A stretch of 64,000 bases of DNA from Yinghuangia sp045039925 (GCA_045039925.1 CP108400.1:3162001-3226000), one strand, 5' to 3'; shown: positions 33,050-42,176, counted from the first letter of the stretch. The notes: generated by a model not told the origin, from the sequence alone. A program made the numbers and translations.

Positions 33050-34978
33050 ATGGGACACCCCGTGACCGCGCAGACGACGGCCGACCTCCTCGTTCCCCTC
33101 TTCTCCCCCGCCCCGCCGCCCTTCGCGCTGATCCGCCGCGAGGGCTCCGACCACATGGACCTGCTCTTCGGCGAGGTCGTCGAGGTGCCGACCCTCGACG
33201 ACGTGCCGCTGCCCGACCTGGACGGTCCGGGCTCGGGCACCGGCTCCGAAACCGGGGAGGGCACGCGGCACGACGTCCTGGCGCTGATCCCGTTCCGGCA
33301 GATCCGCGAGCGCGGGTTCGAGGCGTACGACGACGGCACGCCGCTGCTGTGCCTGCGCGTCGCCGCGCAGCACACGCTGCCGTTCGACGAGGTCGCGGCG
33401 GCGCTGCCGGACACCCCCGTGACGCCGGCGGGCGGCGGCTTCGACGTCGACGACGCGACGTACGCGGGGATCGTCGAGCGCGTGATCGCCGACGAGATCG
33501 GCCGCGGCGAGGGCGCGAACTTCGTGGTGCGCCGCGACTACCGCGACCGGCTCGCCGACTACACGCCGGAGACCGCGGGGACGCTGCTGCGGCGGCTGCT
33601 GACGCGCGAGAGCGGGGCGTACTGGACGTACCTGATCCACACCGGCGACCTGACCCTGGTCGGTGCGAGCCCCGAGCGGCATGTGAGTGCGATCGGCGGC
33701 GAGGTGGTGATGAACCCCATCAGCGGGACCTACCGCTATCCCGCGGGCGGGGCGGACCGCGAGGGGCTGCTGCGGTTCCTGCGCGACGGCAAGGAGGTCG
33801 ACGAACTGTTCATGGTCGTCGACGAGGAACTGAAGATGATGAGCGAGGTGTGCGACCTGGGCGGGCAGGTTCTCGGCCCGTACCTCAAGGAGATGGGGCA
33901 CCTCGCCCATACCGAGTACATGCTGCGCGGCGAGAGTTCGCTGGACGTGCGGGCGATCCTGCGGGGCACCATGTTCGCCCCGACCGTGACCGGGTCGCCG
34001 CTGGAGAACGCCTGCCGCGTCATCCGCCGCCACGAGCCGACCGGGCGCGGCTACTACTCGGGCGTCCTGGCGCTGATCGGCCGGGACGCGGAGAACCGGC
34101 GGACCCTCGACGCGCCGATCCTCATCCGCACCGCCTACATCTCCCCCGACGGCTCGCTGCGCGTCCCGGCGGGCGCGACGGTTGTCCGGCACTCCGACCC
34201 CGCGAGCGAGGTCGCCGAGACGCACGCCAAGGCGGCCGGCGTGCTGGCCGCGCTCGGCGTGGTGCCCGCCGCGGTACGTCCCGAGTCCGGCGTCCCCGCG
34301 CCGCTGGCCGGCGACCCCGAGGTGGCCGCGCTGCTGATGGCGCGCAACACCGACCTGGCCCCGTTCTGGATGACCGCGCGCGACGACGAGGCCTTGCGCG
34401 CGCCGGAGTTGGCGGGCCGTCAGGTGCTGGTCGTGGACGGCGAGGACACCTTCACGGCCATGCTGGCCCATCTGCTGCGCACGCTCGGCCTGCGCGTGAC
34501 CGTGGCCGCGTACGACGACGTCTCGGCACGGCAGGTCACCGAGGCCGAACTCCTGCTCGTCGGGCCCGGTCCCGGCGACCCGCGGCACGTCCTCGACCGC
34601 AAGATCCGCACGATGGGTGCGGCGGTGCGGCGGCGCCTGGACTCGGGTGGGCCCATGCTCGGGGTCTGCCTCGGCCACCAGTTGATCGCGGCGGAACTGG
34701 GGATGGACCTGGTGCGCAAGGACAGCCCGTACCAGGGCAAGCAGGTCGACATCGACTTCTTCGGCCGCCCGGAGAAGGTCGGGTTCTACAACACCTTCGC
34801 CGCGCTGGCCCCGCAACGCCCGGTGCACGGCCTGGAGTTCAGCGTGAATGCGGACGGCGGCCAGATCCACGCGATGCACTCCAAGGGCGCACGCGTCGCG
34901 GGGCTCCAGTTCCATCCCGAGTCGGTGCTCACGAAGAACGGCCTGGCGATCGTGCGGGAGATGCTTGCGGCGTTGTAG
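33050..34978 (+). CDS. trpE: Fused anthranilate synthase, components I and II (TrpE-TrpG)
   Basis: This 642-residue fusion makes anthranilate from chorismate and glutamine. The N-terminal two thirds are the chorismate-binding domain (VGASPERHVSAIGGEVVMNPISGTYRYPAGG, DEELKMMSEVCDLGGQ, GYYSGVLALIG, ILIRTAYI). The C-terminal third is a class I glutamine amidotransferase with Cys540 in MLGVCLGHQL and His622/Glu624 in FHPES. The same architecture occurs in PhzE, but the trp leader points to tryptophan. Start: ATG 33050 with GGGAGGTG 13 bp upstream, or GTG 33062. The SD lies in a GTCGGGA/TCCCGAC hairpin (33026-33045). A second trpE elsewhere is likely. Confidence 0.9.
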   Translation: MGHPVTAQTTADLLVPLFSPAPPPFALIRREGSDHMDLLFGEVVEVPTLDDVPLPDLDGPGSGTGSETGEGTRHDVLALIPFRQIRERGFEAYDDGTPLLCLRVAAQHTLPFDEVAAALPDTPVTPAGGGFDVDDATYAGIVERVIADEIGRGEGANFVVRRDYRDRLADYTPETAGTLLRRLLTRESGAYWTYLIHTGDLTLVGASPERHVSAIGGEVVMNPISGTYRYPAGGADREGLLRFLRDGKEVDELFMVVDEELKMMSEVCDLGGQVLGPYLKEMGHLAHTEYMLRGESSLDVRAILRGTMFAPTVTGSPLENACRVIRRHEPTGRGYYSGVLALIGRDAENRRTLDAPILIRTAYISPDGSLRVPAGATVVRHSDPASEVAETHAKAAGVLAALGVVPAAVRPESGVPAPLAGDPEVAALLMARNTDLAPFWMTARDDEALRAPELAGRQVLVVDGEDTFTAMLAHLLRTLGLRVTVAAYDDVSARQVTEAELLLVGPGPGDPRHVLDRKIRTMGAAVRRRLDSGGPMLGVCLGHQLIAAELGMDLVRKDSPYQGKQVDIDFFGRPEKVGFYNTFAALAPQRPVHGLEFSVNADGGQIHAMHSKGARVAGLQFHPESVLTKNGLAIVREMLAAL

Positions 34979-35084
34979 CCGTCCGCAGCCGGTCGCGGCG
35001 TGGGGCGGCGTACGCGCACTATCCGGTCCACGCACCGAACGCGATCGCGCCATCGCGCGGTTCGGCTAGTTCGACGATCAGGGT

Positions 35085-35555
35085 GTGCGGCAGCATCGCG
35101 ATTGTCGTGGGGTACGCGGCGGCAGTCGTCCTGCCGGACCGTACGACCGTCGGGCGCTGCTGTGCCCGCGCGGTGGGGCGGCGGCACTGGGGGCCGGTGT
35201 GGGACGTCGTGGCAGTGGGACTGTGGGCGGAGTGGCGGTCCCTCTTGTGGTCGCTGCCGTGGTCTGCCTGGCGGCGACCTCGTGGGCGTGGACGTTCGGC
35301 GGCGGCGACGCGAAGTCGTCGACGACGCCCTCGGTGTCGGTGGTAACGGGGGCGCCTGCCGCGGGCCCCGACACGTCCATTTCGGGCGCGTCAGGACCCT
35401 CGGTGCGGCTCTCCGCCGACCCGGCCGCCCTCGGCCCAGGCGCTGTGTCGCGGCCGAACGGCGCGGCTCCGAACCCGGCCCCCGGCGGCGCGGGGGCGCC
35501 CGCCGCACCGCAGGCCACCGCGAGCAGCATGCCGCCGCCCGCCGCGGGGGCCTAG
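35085..35555 (+). CDS. Putative small secreted or membrane-anchored protein
   Basis: This weakly supported 156-codon frame encodes one hydrophobic segment (VGGVAVPLVVAAVVCLAATSWAWTF) followed by a Ser/Pro/Ala-rich, disordered tail without cysteine. I recognise no family. The N terminus before the hydrophobic segment (about 48 residues) is Arg/Gly-rich and may not be translated; GTG codons nearer 35208-35230 could be the true start. Its TAG overlaps the convergent reductase's stop through a shared CTAG, a tidy end that argues mildly for it being real. Confidence 0.35.
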   Translation: MRQHRDCRGVRGGSRPAGPYDRRALLCPRGGAAALGAGVGRRGSGTVGGVAVPLVVAAVVCLAATSWAWTFGGGDAKSSTTPSVSVVTGAPAAGPDTSISGASGPSVRLSADPAALGPGAVSRPNGAAPNPAPGGAGAPAAPQATASSMPPPAAGA

Positions 35556-36385
35556 GCGGACAGTCCGTTCAGGCGCTCCAGTTGCTCCCGGGTGAGCCGC
35601 ACGTCTTCCGCGGCCACGTTCTCCTCCAGGTGCCCGATCCGCGCGGTGCCCGGGATCGGGAGCATCACCGGCGAACGGCCGAGCAGCCAGGCCAGCGCGA
35701 CCTGCGTGGGCGTCGCGCCGACCTCGGCCGCCACGGCGGCGACTGCGTCGTTCGCACCGGACTTGCCCCAGGCGACAGGACGCCAGGGCAGGAACGCAAT
35801 TCCCGCCGCCTCGCAGGCCGCGAGCACCGGCTCGTGCTCGCGGTCGAGCAGGTTGTAGCGGTTCTGCACACTGGCGATCTCGACGATGCCCCGCGCCTCG
35901 TCGAGTTCGGCGACCGTGACCTCGGACAGCCCGATGCGGCCGATCTTGCCCTCGGCCCGGAGGTCCCGCAGCGTGCCGACCTGGTCGGCGAGCGGCGTCT
36001 CGGGGTCGACGCGGTGCAACTGGAGCAACTCGATCCGCTCGACGCGCAGCCGCCGCAGCGCCTCGTCGACCTGTCCGCGGAGAACGGCCGGCCGGCCGTC
36101 GAGCGCCCATTCAGCGGAAGGACCGGAGCGGGCCACGCCGACCTTGGTGGTGACGAGGAGGTCGTCCGGGTACGGGTGCAGGGCTTCGGCGAGGAGTTCC
36201 TCGTTGGCGCCGCCGCCGTACATGTACGCGGTGTCGATCAGCGTGACGCCCAGCTCGACCGCCCGCCGGGCGACCGCCAGGGAGTTGTCGCGGACCGCCC
36301 CCGACTCGGTGGGCAGGTGCATCGCCCCGAACCCGAGCCGCCGGACTTCCAGGTCTCCGCCGATGCGAAACACGGTTGATGCCAC
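35552..36385 (-). CDS. Aldo/keto reductase
   Basis: The 277-residue NADPH-dependent oxidoreductase has the catalytic tetrad in sequence: Asp in LIDTAYMYGGG, Tyr in the same motif, Lys in LLVTTKVGVA and His in LLQLHRVD. It also has IGRIGLSEVTV, SVQNRYNLLDRE and the cofactor-binding end LPIPGTARIGHLEENV. Substrate is open; these enzymes reduce aldehydes and ketones, often in detoxification. ATG 36385 starts MASTVFRIGG. It follows the hypothetical gene at 36449 on the same strand by 63 bp. Confidence 0.9.
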   Translation of the reverse strand: MASTVFRIGGDLEVRRLGFGAMHLPTESGAVRDNSLAVARRAVELGVTLIDTAYMYGGGANEELLAEALHPYPDDLLVTTKVGVARSGPSAEWALDGRPAVLRGQVDEALRRLRVERIELLQLHRVDPETPLADQVGTLRDLRAEGKIGRIGLSEVTVAELDEARGIVEIASVQNRYNLLDREHEPVLAACEAAGIAFLPWRPVAWGKSGANDAVAAVAAEVGATPTQVALAWLLGRSPVMLPIPGTARIGHLEENVAAEDVRLTREQLERLNGLSA

Positions 36386-36448
36386 GCGCTGCCCTCTCCC
36401 CTTCGGACCGAAGGCAACGCTAACAGCGCGGTCGACAGCCGTGGTTCC

Positions 36449-36946
36449 TCAGGAGAGGTCCGCCCGCCGTGCGGACAGTTCGGGGTGGGCCAGCACCATG
36501 TCGGCGAGCGCGGCCGGGCCTGCCACCAGGGTTGCGGTGTCGTCGACGTCGACGGCCACCAGCCAGATCGCGTCGTGCGGCCACCACAAGTTCGCGGTCT
36601 GGTGCACGACATCGTCGAACGACTCGGTCGCGGCTTCGAGCGGGCCGGTCAGCAGCAGGTAGTCGCGACCCGGGCGGCGCAGGCGCACGTCCGTCTCGGT
36701 CCGCAGCCCGGCCAGCGCCGCCCAGCCCTCCCACACCGCGAACCGGCACGGCGACTGCGTCCCGGTGAACGGCCGCAGCACGCCGACCAACGCCCGTGCC
36801 ACGGCCGGCGGCACGGTGCCTTCCGCGGGCACCTCCCCGCCCGGATGGGCGATGCGCACGCGGGCGGGGAGCGCGCCGGGGTCCGGAGGGTCCACCCAGT
36901 CGGTACCCCGGGTGGACTCCTCGGTGACCAGCGTCATCGCGGTCAA
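36449..36946 (-). CDS. Conserved actinobacterial protein of unknown function
   Basis: The 165-residue soluble protein shows the pattern of an actinobacterial conserved hypothetical: RFAVWEGWAALAG, a short strand run RRPGRDYLLLTGPLEAA, then QTANLWWPHDAIWLVAVDVDDTATLVAGP. The arrangement W-E-G-W ... Y-x-L-x-x-G-P-L ... P-x-x-W-W-P-x-D-x-x-W is typical of small proteins I recall beside metabolic genes. No catalytic residues or signal peptide stand out. It starts with ATG 36946 and lies between pfkA and the aldo/keto reductase gene, all leftward. Function is unknown. Confidence 0.7.
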   Translation of the reverse strand: MTAMTLVTEESTRGTDWVDPPDPGALPARVRIAHPGGEVPAEGTVPPAVARALVGVLRPFTGTQSPCRFAVWEGWAALAGLRTETDVRLRRPGRDYLLLTGPLEAATESFDDVVHQTANLWWPHDAIWLVAVDVDDTATLVAGPAALADMVLAHPELSARRADLS

Positions 36947-36950
36947 ACGG

Positions 36951-37012
36951 ACCCCTGGTGCTCGGTGCTCGTGCTCGGTGCCGGGTGCTCGGTGTTCGGT
37001 GTTCGGGTGTGC
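36951..37012. repeat. Degenerate GTGCTCGGT repeat
   Basis: The 73-bp spacer between pfkA and the next leftward gene is made of about seven copies of a 6-10 bp unit (GGTGCTCG, GGTGTTCG). It looks like slippage and may form weak structure. No gene is present. Confidence 0.6.
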
Positions 37013-37019
37013 GGCCGGC

Positions 37020-38045
37020 TCAGCCGAACAGCGTCTTCGCCTCGTCGTACAGCGACTCCGGCACCGTCTTCAGCTCGCGCGTCGCGTCCTGGAGCGGCAC
37101 CGTGACGACGTCCGTCCCGCGCAGGGCGACCATCTTGCCCCAGTCGCCGTCGTGCACCGCGTCGATCGCGTGGAAGCCGAACCGCGTCGCGAGCCAGCGG
37201 TCGAACGCCGTGGGCGTGCCGCCGCGCTGCACGTGGCCGAGCACCGTGGTGCGCGCCTCGTGGCCCGTCCGGCGCTCGATCTCCGCGGCGAGCCAGTCGC
37301 CGATGCCGGACAGCTTCACGTGCCCGAACGCGTCGAGGGTCTGGTCCTTCGTGACCATCTGCCCCTCCTTCGGGATCGCACCCTCGGCGACCACGACGAT
37401 GGGGGCGTAGTTGGTGCGGAAGCGGCTCTCGACCCAGGCGCACACCTGCTCGATGTCGAACTTCTGCTCCGGGATGAGGATGACGTTCGCGCCGCCGGCC
37501 ATGCCGGAGTGGATCGCGATCCAGCCCGCGTGGCGGCCCATGACCTCGACGATCAGGACACGCCGGTGCGACTCGGCGGTGGTGTGCAGGCGGTCGATCG
37601 CCTCGGTCGCGATGTTGACCGCGGTGTCGAAGCCGAACGTGTAGTCGGTCGCGCCGAGGTCGTTGTCGATCGTCTTCGGTACCCCGACGACCTGCACGCC
37701 GTGCTCGTGCAGGCGGGTGGCGACGCCGAGGGTGTCCTCGCCGCCGATCGCCACCAGGGCGTCGACCTCCAGCTTGGCGAGGTTCTCGCGGATGCGCTCC
37801 ACGCCGCCGTCGATCTTCATCGGGTTGGTCCGCGACGACCCGAGGATGGTCCCGCCGCGCGGCAGGATCCCGCGTACCGCCGGGACGTCGAGGGGCTGGG
37901 TGTCGGCTTCGAGCGGCCCGCGCCACCCGTCGCGGAAACCGACGAAGTCGTACCCGTACTCCGCGACGCCCTTGCGGACCACGGCCCGGATCACCGCATT
38001 GAGGCCGGGGCAGTCGCCCCCACCGGTCAGGACTCCGACGCGCAT
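37020..38045 (-). CDS. pfkA: 6-phosphofructokinase
   Basis: The 341-residue enzyme phosphorylates fructose 6-phosphate. It begins RVGVLTGGGDCPGLNAVIR and holds the nucleotide motif AIGGEDTLG, PKTIDNDLGATDYTFGF with the catalytic Asp, EVMGRHAGWIA and GHVQRGGTPTAFDRW. The GGEDT form is normal for actinobacterial ATP-dependent PfkA enzymes, so PPi use is unlikely though not excluded. GGGGAAG precedes ATG 38045. In S. coelicolor the orthologue (pfkA2) sits next to the MacRS genes, as here apart from inserted genes. Confidence 0.94.
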   Translation of the reverse strand: MRVGVLTGGGDCPGLNAVIRAVVRKGVAEYGYDFVGFRDGWRGPLEADTQPLDVPAVRGILPRGGTILGSSRTNPMKIDGGVERIRENLAKLEVDALVAIGGEDTLGVATRLHEHGVQVVGVPKTIDNDLGATDYTFGFDTAVNIATEAIDRLHTTAESHRRVLIVEVMGRHAGWIAIHSGMAGGANVILIPEQKFDIEQVCAWVESRFRTNYAPIVVVAEGAIPKEGQMVTKDQTLDAFGHVKLSGIGDWLAAEIERRTGHEARTTVLGHVQRGGTPTAFDRWLATRFGFHAIDAVHDGDWGKMVALRGTDVVTVPLQDATRELKTVPESLYDEAKTLFG

Positions 38046-38402
38046 CGAGCTTCCCCTTCGCCTGCCGTGGACGGGATCAGTACGTATGGATCTTTGTCCG
38101 GTACGCCCGCACGCCACGCTACCGCGTGGCGCACACCACACCGTGTGTCCGCGCAACCCGTTCGGGCGACCCCGAAAGGGTGGTCGGAAAACGCCCGGCG
38201 GCGGCGGTCCGTTCCCGACGCGCGCAGCGGCCCTCCCCCGCGCGGAACGGATACCGCGTCGCCGCGTGCGCGCGAGTGTTCGGCCAGATCGCGCCGCTGC
38301 CGCCAACGGCGGCACGAGCGCTGGGACCGTGGCGTCTTGACGCCGCTCCAGGCCGGTCGTCGTGGCGAAAAGGCGCGGACTCCCGTTCGTGAAAGGACGA
38401 AG
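38046..38402. other. Intergenic region between pfkA and the LPRTG protein gene
   Basis: This 357-bp divergent spacer holds no convincing gene. It should contain promoters for both neighbours. A weak GC-rich inverted repeat is visible near 38301-38318 (CTGCCGCCAACGGCGGCA). No operator or riboswitch is recognisable. Confidence 0.6.
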
Positions 38403-39929
38403 ATGCCCAGAGGTACAGGACGGCCCTTGCCGGGGCGCAGGCTCGGTGTCGCGGCAATATCGGGCCTTCTCCTGGTCGGTTCGGCCGGGGTCTCCGACGC
38501 CGCGACGGACGTCGGCGCCGCGGCGAACCTGCCCCGGGCCGCCGCGGACGTCAACGCCGACAGCGCCCTCACCATCGAGAAGGGGAAGCCGAAGACCAAG
38601 AAGGGCAAGGTCTACGCGACGCTGACCTACAAGTTCAGCAACAAGGGCCCGACGGCCACGGCCGAAGGCGACCTCAAGACCTCCGCCTTGGAAGGCGTCA
38701 CGTTCGACAAGGTCCCGAAGGGCTGCAAGAAGGAGTCGAACGCCGCTTTCTGCACCTTCAAGCCCGTCAAGAAGGGCTCGACGAAGACGCTGAAGTTCAC
38801 CGTGGTGCTGACCGGCACGCACCACAAGGTCGACGCCATCGGCCTCGGCGGCAACGACCCCAACATCAAGAACAACATGGTCGCTCTCGAATGGGACACC
38901 CCCAAGCCGGCCCCGAAGCCGAGTTCGAAGCCGCCAGGGTCGACCCCGTCCTCGAAGCCCAAGCCGCCCGACTGCCCCGCCACCAGGATCGAATGGTCGT
39001 CGGACGGCGGACGCACTTGGAAGCGCTCCGGGCTGCTCGGCGGGTTCCACCCGAAGCTGAACGTGCGACTGGCGGACAAGGTCGAGGCCAAGTGCCGGTA
39101 TCAGGTGTCGTACGCCTCGTACAGCGCCGAGGGCCCGACCTGGAAGACCTCCGGCAAGCAGGGCTACCTCGGCAAGCACACGGTGACCCTCACCGGCAAG
39201 AAGCCGACGGCCGTGCTGGACATCTCCGCGTTCCTGCCGCGCTGCTACGGGCAGGTCGACCTCTACGGCGGCGGGGAGAAGTTCGACGGCAAGAGGCTGC
39301 CGCGGTACCCGGACAAGAAGTTCCCGACCCCGATGATCGCCGGATGGAACGGCGGCAAGGCGTGCGCGACTCCGCCTTCGTCGAGCCCTCCCCCGTCCAG
39401 CCCGTCCGCGTCGCCCTCCAAGTCGCCGTCCCCGTCCGCGAGTACGTCGACCCAGCCGTCGACCAAGCCGCCGACGACGACGCCCAGCACCACGCCGAGC
39501 ACCACGCCCAGCACGACACCGAGCACGACGCCGAGCAGCACGGCTCCGGTGAGCACGCCGCCGCCCACCACGCCGACCCCGTCCACCACTCCTACACCCA
39601 CCGAAACGCCGACCACGGCACCGCCGCCGGTCGACACGCCGGAACCGCCTGACGACCAGGCTCCGGTGCCGGACACCCCGGAGACCCCCCCGAGCGCCGA
39701 CGACCAGCGGGACTTCACCGAGCCCCCGTACGTCGAGGGCGACCTCCCGCGCACGGGTGCCAGCCGCATCCCGTACCTGATCGCCCTCGCGGTGTTCTCC
39801 GTCATGCTGGGCGCACTGGCGATCGCCTGGTCGCGCTGGGGCCCCCGGGGTGCCTTCTCCCGGACGGCAGCACCCACTTCCGCTGCCACTCCGTGGATGG
39901 ACCCGCCGCGCAACCCCCGGTCCCTGTAG
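38403..39929 (+). CDS. Sortase-anchored (LPRTG) surface protein with Thr/Pro stalk
   Basis: The 508-residue protein has a signal peptide (RLGVAAISGLLLVGSAGVSDA). A beta-rich CARDB/DUF11-like domain follows (ALTIEKGKPKTKKGKVYATLTYKFSNKGPTATAEGDL, about 55-170), then a second domain with two cysteine pairs (WSSDGGRTWKRSG ... PRCYGQVDLYGGG, about 195-320), and a long Ser/Thr/Pro stalk (TTPST repeats). LPRTG at 448-452 precedes a membrane helix (YLIALAVFSVMLGALAIAW). Unlike most sortase substrates it has about 31 residues after the helix rather than a short basic tail. It is probably covalently linked to peptidoglycan by a class E or F sortase encoded elsewhere. SD GGACGAAG. Confidence 0.82.
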   Translation: MPRGTGRPLPGRRLGVAAISGLLLVGSAGVSDAATDVGAAANLPRAAADVNADSALTIEKGKPKTKKGKVYATLTYKFSNKGPTATAEGDLKTSALEGVTFDKVPKGCKKESNAAFCTFKPVKKGSTKTLKFTVVLTGTHHKVDAIGLGGNDPNIKNNMVALEWDTPKPAPKPSSKPPGSTPSSKPKPPDCPATRIEWSSDGGRTWKRSGLLGGFHPKLNVRLADKVEAKCRYQVSYASYSAEGPTWKTSGKQGYLGKHTVTLTGKKPTAVLDISAFLPRCYGQVDLYGGGEKFDGKRLPRYPDKKFPTPMIAGWNGGKACATPPSSSPPPSSPSASPSKSPSPSASTSTQPSTKPPTTTPSTTPSTTPSTTPSTTPSSTAPVSTPPPTTPTPSTTPTPTETPTTAPPPVDTPEPPDDQAPVPDTPETPPSADDQRDFTEPPYVEGDLPRTGASRIPYLIALAVFSVMLGALAIAWSRWGPRGAFSRTAAPTSAATPWMDPPRNPRSL

Positions 39930-39987
39930 CGGACACACCCGCCGCACCCGGCCGGTGTGAACCGGCCTGCCCACCCGTTCGCAGCAC

Positions 39988-40019
39988 GCGCGGCCGCCCC
40001 TTCTCCGGGGCGGCCGCGC
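39988..40019. terminator. Terminator after the surface protein gene
   Basis: A 13-bp stem GCGCGGCCGCCCC / GGGGCGGCCGCGC with loop TTCTCC, 58 bp past the stop, followed by CTCGTTCGT. Confidence 0.8.
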
Positions 40020-40097
40020 CTCGTTCGTACGCCTCGCCGCACCGCGTCGACGGCGGTATGGACACGTGCGGGCGACGAGCCCATATCGTTTCGTCGC

Positions 40098-41579
40098 ATG
40101 AGTGTGCTTGCGATCGATGCCGGTACGACCGGAGTCACCGCACTGCTGGTAGCCCGCGACGGGAGCGTCCTGGCGCGCGGCTACCAGGAGTTCCAGCAGC
40201 ACTTCCCGGAGCCGGGGCGCGTCGAGCACCAGCCGGAGGAGATCTGGCAGGCCGCGTTGCAGGCGTGCCGGGAGGCCCTGGACCGCGCGGCGGGCACGGA
40301 CGACGCACCGACCGCGATCGGCATCACCAACCAGCGCGAGACCGCCGTGCTGTGGAACCGCCGTACGCTCTCGTCCCCGCGCCGCGCGATCGTGTGGCAG
40401 GACCGCCGCTCGGCGGACATCTGCACGCGCCTTGCCGACGACGGACACGAGCCGCGCGTCGCGGAGTTGACCGGCCTGCGCCTCGACCCGTACTTCACCG
40501 CGACGAAGCTCGCCTGGCTCGCGGAGCACGACAAGAGCGTGTGGCGCGACGTCGAGGCGGGGCGCGTCGCGCTCGGCACCGTCGACTCCTACCTCATCGC
40601 CCGCCTCACCGCGGGCCGCAACCACGTCACGGACGCCTCGAACGCCTCGCGCACCCTGCTGTTCGACATCGTGCGCGGCGAGTGGTCGGCGGAGCTGTGC
40701 GACCTGTTCGGCGTACCGATGGACGCGCTGCCGCAGGTGGTCGCGTCGTACGGCACCATCGCCCGCACCGACCCCGACGCGTTCCTCGGCCTCGACCTGC
40801 CGATCGCGGGCATCGCGGGGGATCAGCAGGCGGCACTGTTCGGCCAGGCGTGCCACGCGCCCGGTGATGTGAAGTGCACGTACGGCACCGGCTCGTTCGT
40901 GCTCATCAACACCGGCGCGGAGCCGGTGCGTTCGTCAGCCGGCCTGCTCACGACGGTCGCGTGGGGCGCTCCCGACGGGACGCTCACGTACGCGCTCGAA
41001 GGCTCGATCTTCGTCACCGGCGCCGCCGTCCAGTGGCTGCGCGACGGCCTTGGCATCATCGGCGCCGCCGCGGAGACCGAGCCGATCGCGCGCACGGTGC
41101 CGGACTCCGGCGGCGTCGTGTTCGTCCCCGCCCTCACCGGCCTCGGCGCCCCCGACTGGGACCCCACCGCCCGCGGCACGATCCTCGGCATCACGCGCGG
41201 CACCACCCGCGCGCACCTGGTGCGCGCGACCCTGGAGGCGATCGCCTACGAGGTACGGGACGTCGTCGACGTCATGACCTCGGACGCCTCACTCGGCCTG
41301 CTCGCCCTCAAGGTCGACGGCGGGGCCTCCGAGAACAACCTGCTGTGCACGATGCAGGCGAACCAGCTCGGCGTCTCGGTCGAACGCCCCAAGGTCAGCG
41401 AAACCACGGCCCTGGGCGCGGCGTTCCTCGCCGGCCTGGGCACCGGCGTGTGGTCGAGCCCCCAGGAAATCGCCGCCACCTGGCAGTTGGACGCCCGCTT
41501 CACCCCCGGCCGCCGCGACGACGCCGCCTACGCCCGCTGGCGCAAGGCAGTGGAACGCGCAAAGGGCTGGGCAGTGTGA
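40098..41579 (+). CDS. glpK: Glycerol kinase-like FGGY carbohydrate kinase
   Basis: The 493-residue enzyme shows the FGGY kinase fold: LAIDAGTTGVTALLV at the start, IGITNQRETAVLWNR, IVWQDRRS, catalytic Asp and binding residues in AGDQQAALFGQACHAPGDVKCTYGTGSF, and GGASENNLLCTMQANQLG near the end. The motifs are those of GlpK (glycerol to glycerol 3-phosphate). No glpF or glpD is adjacent. ATG 40098 has no SD; CATATC/TATCGT 8-10 bp upstream and TGGACA at 40059-40064 suggest a leaderless transcript. Confidence 0.88.
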   Translation: MSVLAIDAGTTGVTALLVARDGSVLARGYQEFQQHFPEPGRVEHQPEEIWQAALQACREALDRAAGTDDAPTAIGITNQRETAVLWNRRTLSSPRRAIVWQDRRSADICTRLADDGHEPRVAELTGLRLDPYFTATKLAWLAEHDKSVWRDVEAGRVALGTVDSYLIARLTAGRNHVTDASNASRTLLFDIVRGEWSAELCDLFGVPMDALPQVVASYGTIARTDPDAFLGLDLPIAGIAGDQQAALFGQACHAPGDVKCTYGTGSFVLINTGAEPVRSSAGLLTTVAWGAPDGTLTYALEGSIFVTGAAVQWLRDGLGIIGAAAETEPIARTVPDSGGVVFVPALTGLGAPDWDPTARGTILGITRGTTRAHLVRATLEAIAYEVRDVVDVMTSDASLGLLALKVDGGASENNLLCTMQANQLGVSVERPKVSETTALGAAFLAGLGTGVWSSPQEIAATWQLDARFTPGRRDDAAYARWRKAVERAKGWAV

Positions 41580-41585
41580 ACAGCC

Positions 41586-42176
41586 TTAGATCTGCTCAAG
41601 GTCGTCGAACAACTGGGGTACGTCCACCTCGACCGAGAACGCATCGCCCACTGGCACCTGCGAGGTCCCGGTGATCTTCGCAATCTCGCGGTAATGGTCC
41701 CCATCGAGAGCATGGACGACCAACTCGGGCTTGCCGTGCGACGGTTCAAGACGCCAATAGTGCGGCAACCCGAGCCTGGCGTAGGCGTTCGGCTTCCATA
41801 CACGGTCCGCCGCCGTGTTCCCAGGCGACACGATCTCAACGATCAGCAGCACGGAATCCGCATCGACAACGACGGTCTCCATGGTCACCGCCGCCGCGTC
41901 GGCCACCACGATGTCCGGGATGAAGAGCTGGTCAGCCGACCGGACGTTGACCGCTGCGGCCACCCTGTACGGAGCCTTGGCGGCGCGGATCGCGGACTTG
42001 AGCTGGTACCACAGCTCAGAAGAAGCGGCCTGATGCGGCCATGACGGAGCAGGGGACACGACCAGGGAACCGCCGATCAGCTCGACCCGAGCGCGCGACG
42101 GATGCTCGTCCCTGGCAAGGAGTTCCTCGACGGTCCAGGGACCATCGTGCGCCTCAAGTGCCTCGTTGACGGCCAT
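41586..42176 (-). CDS. Uma2 family (restriction endonuclease-like) protein
   Basis: The 196-residue protein has the PD-(D/E)xK fold of the Uma2/DUF820 family: RVELIGGSLVVSPAPSWPHQ, LFIPDIVVADAAA with the catalytic-position Asp, VLLIVEIVSPGNTAADRVWKPNAYARLGLPHYWRLEP with the E-x-V-S segment. The usual lysine of ExK is replaced by Ser-Pro-Gly, as in many Uma2 members, so nuclease activity is unproven. Uma2 genes are multi-copy and mobile in actinomycetes and cyanobacteria; the biological role is unsettled. AAGGTGAG precedes ATG 42176. Third-position GC looks slightly lower than in neighbours. Its stop is 7 bp from the convergent glpK stop. Confidence 0.85.
   Translation of the reverse strand: MAVNEALEAHDGPWTVEELLARDEHPSRARVELIGGSLVVSPAPSWPHQAASSELWYQLKSAIRAAKAPYRVAAAVNVRSADQLFIPDIVVADAAAVTMETVVVDADSVLLIVEIVSPGNTAADRVWKPNAYARLGLPHYWRLEPSHGKPELVVHALDGDHYREIAKITGTSQVPVGDAFSVEVDVPQLFDDLEQI

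Noticed and set aside
37020..40856. Extended minus-strand frame upstream of pfkA
   Set aside because: The first 900 codons are antisense to the LPRTG protein and glycerol kinase; PfkA begins at 38045 with a good SD.
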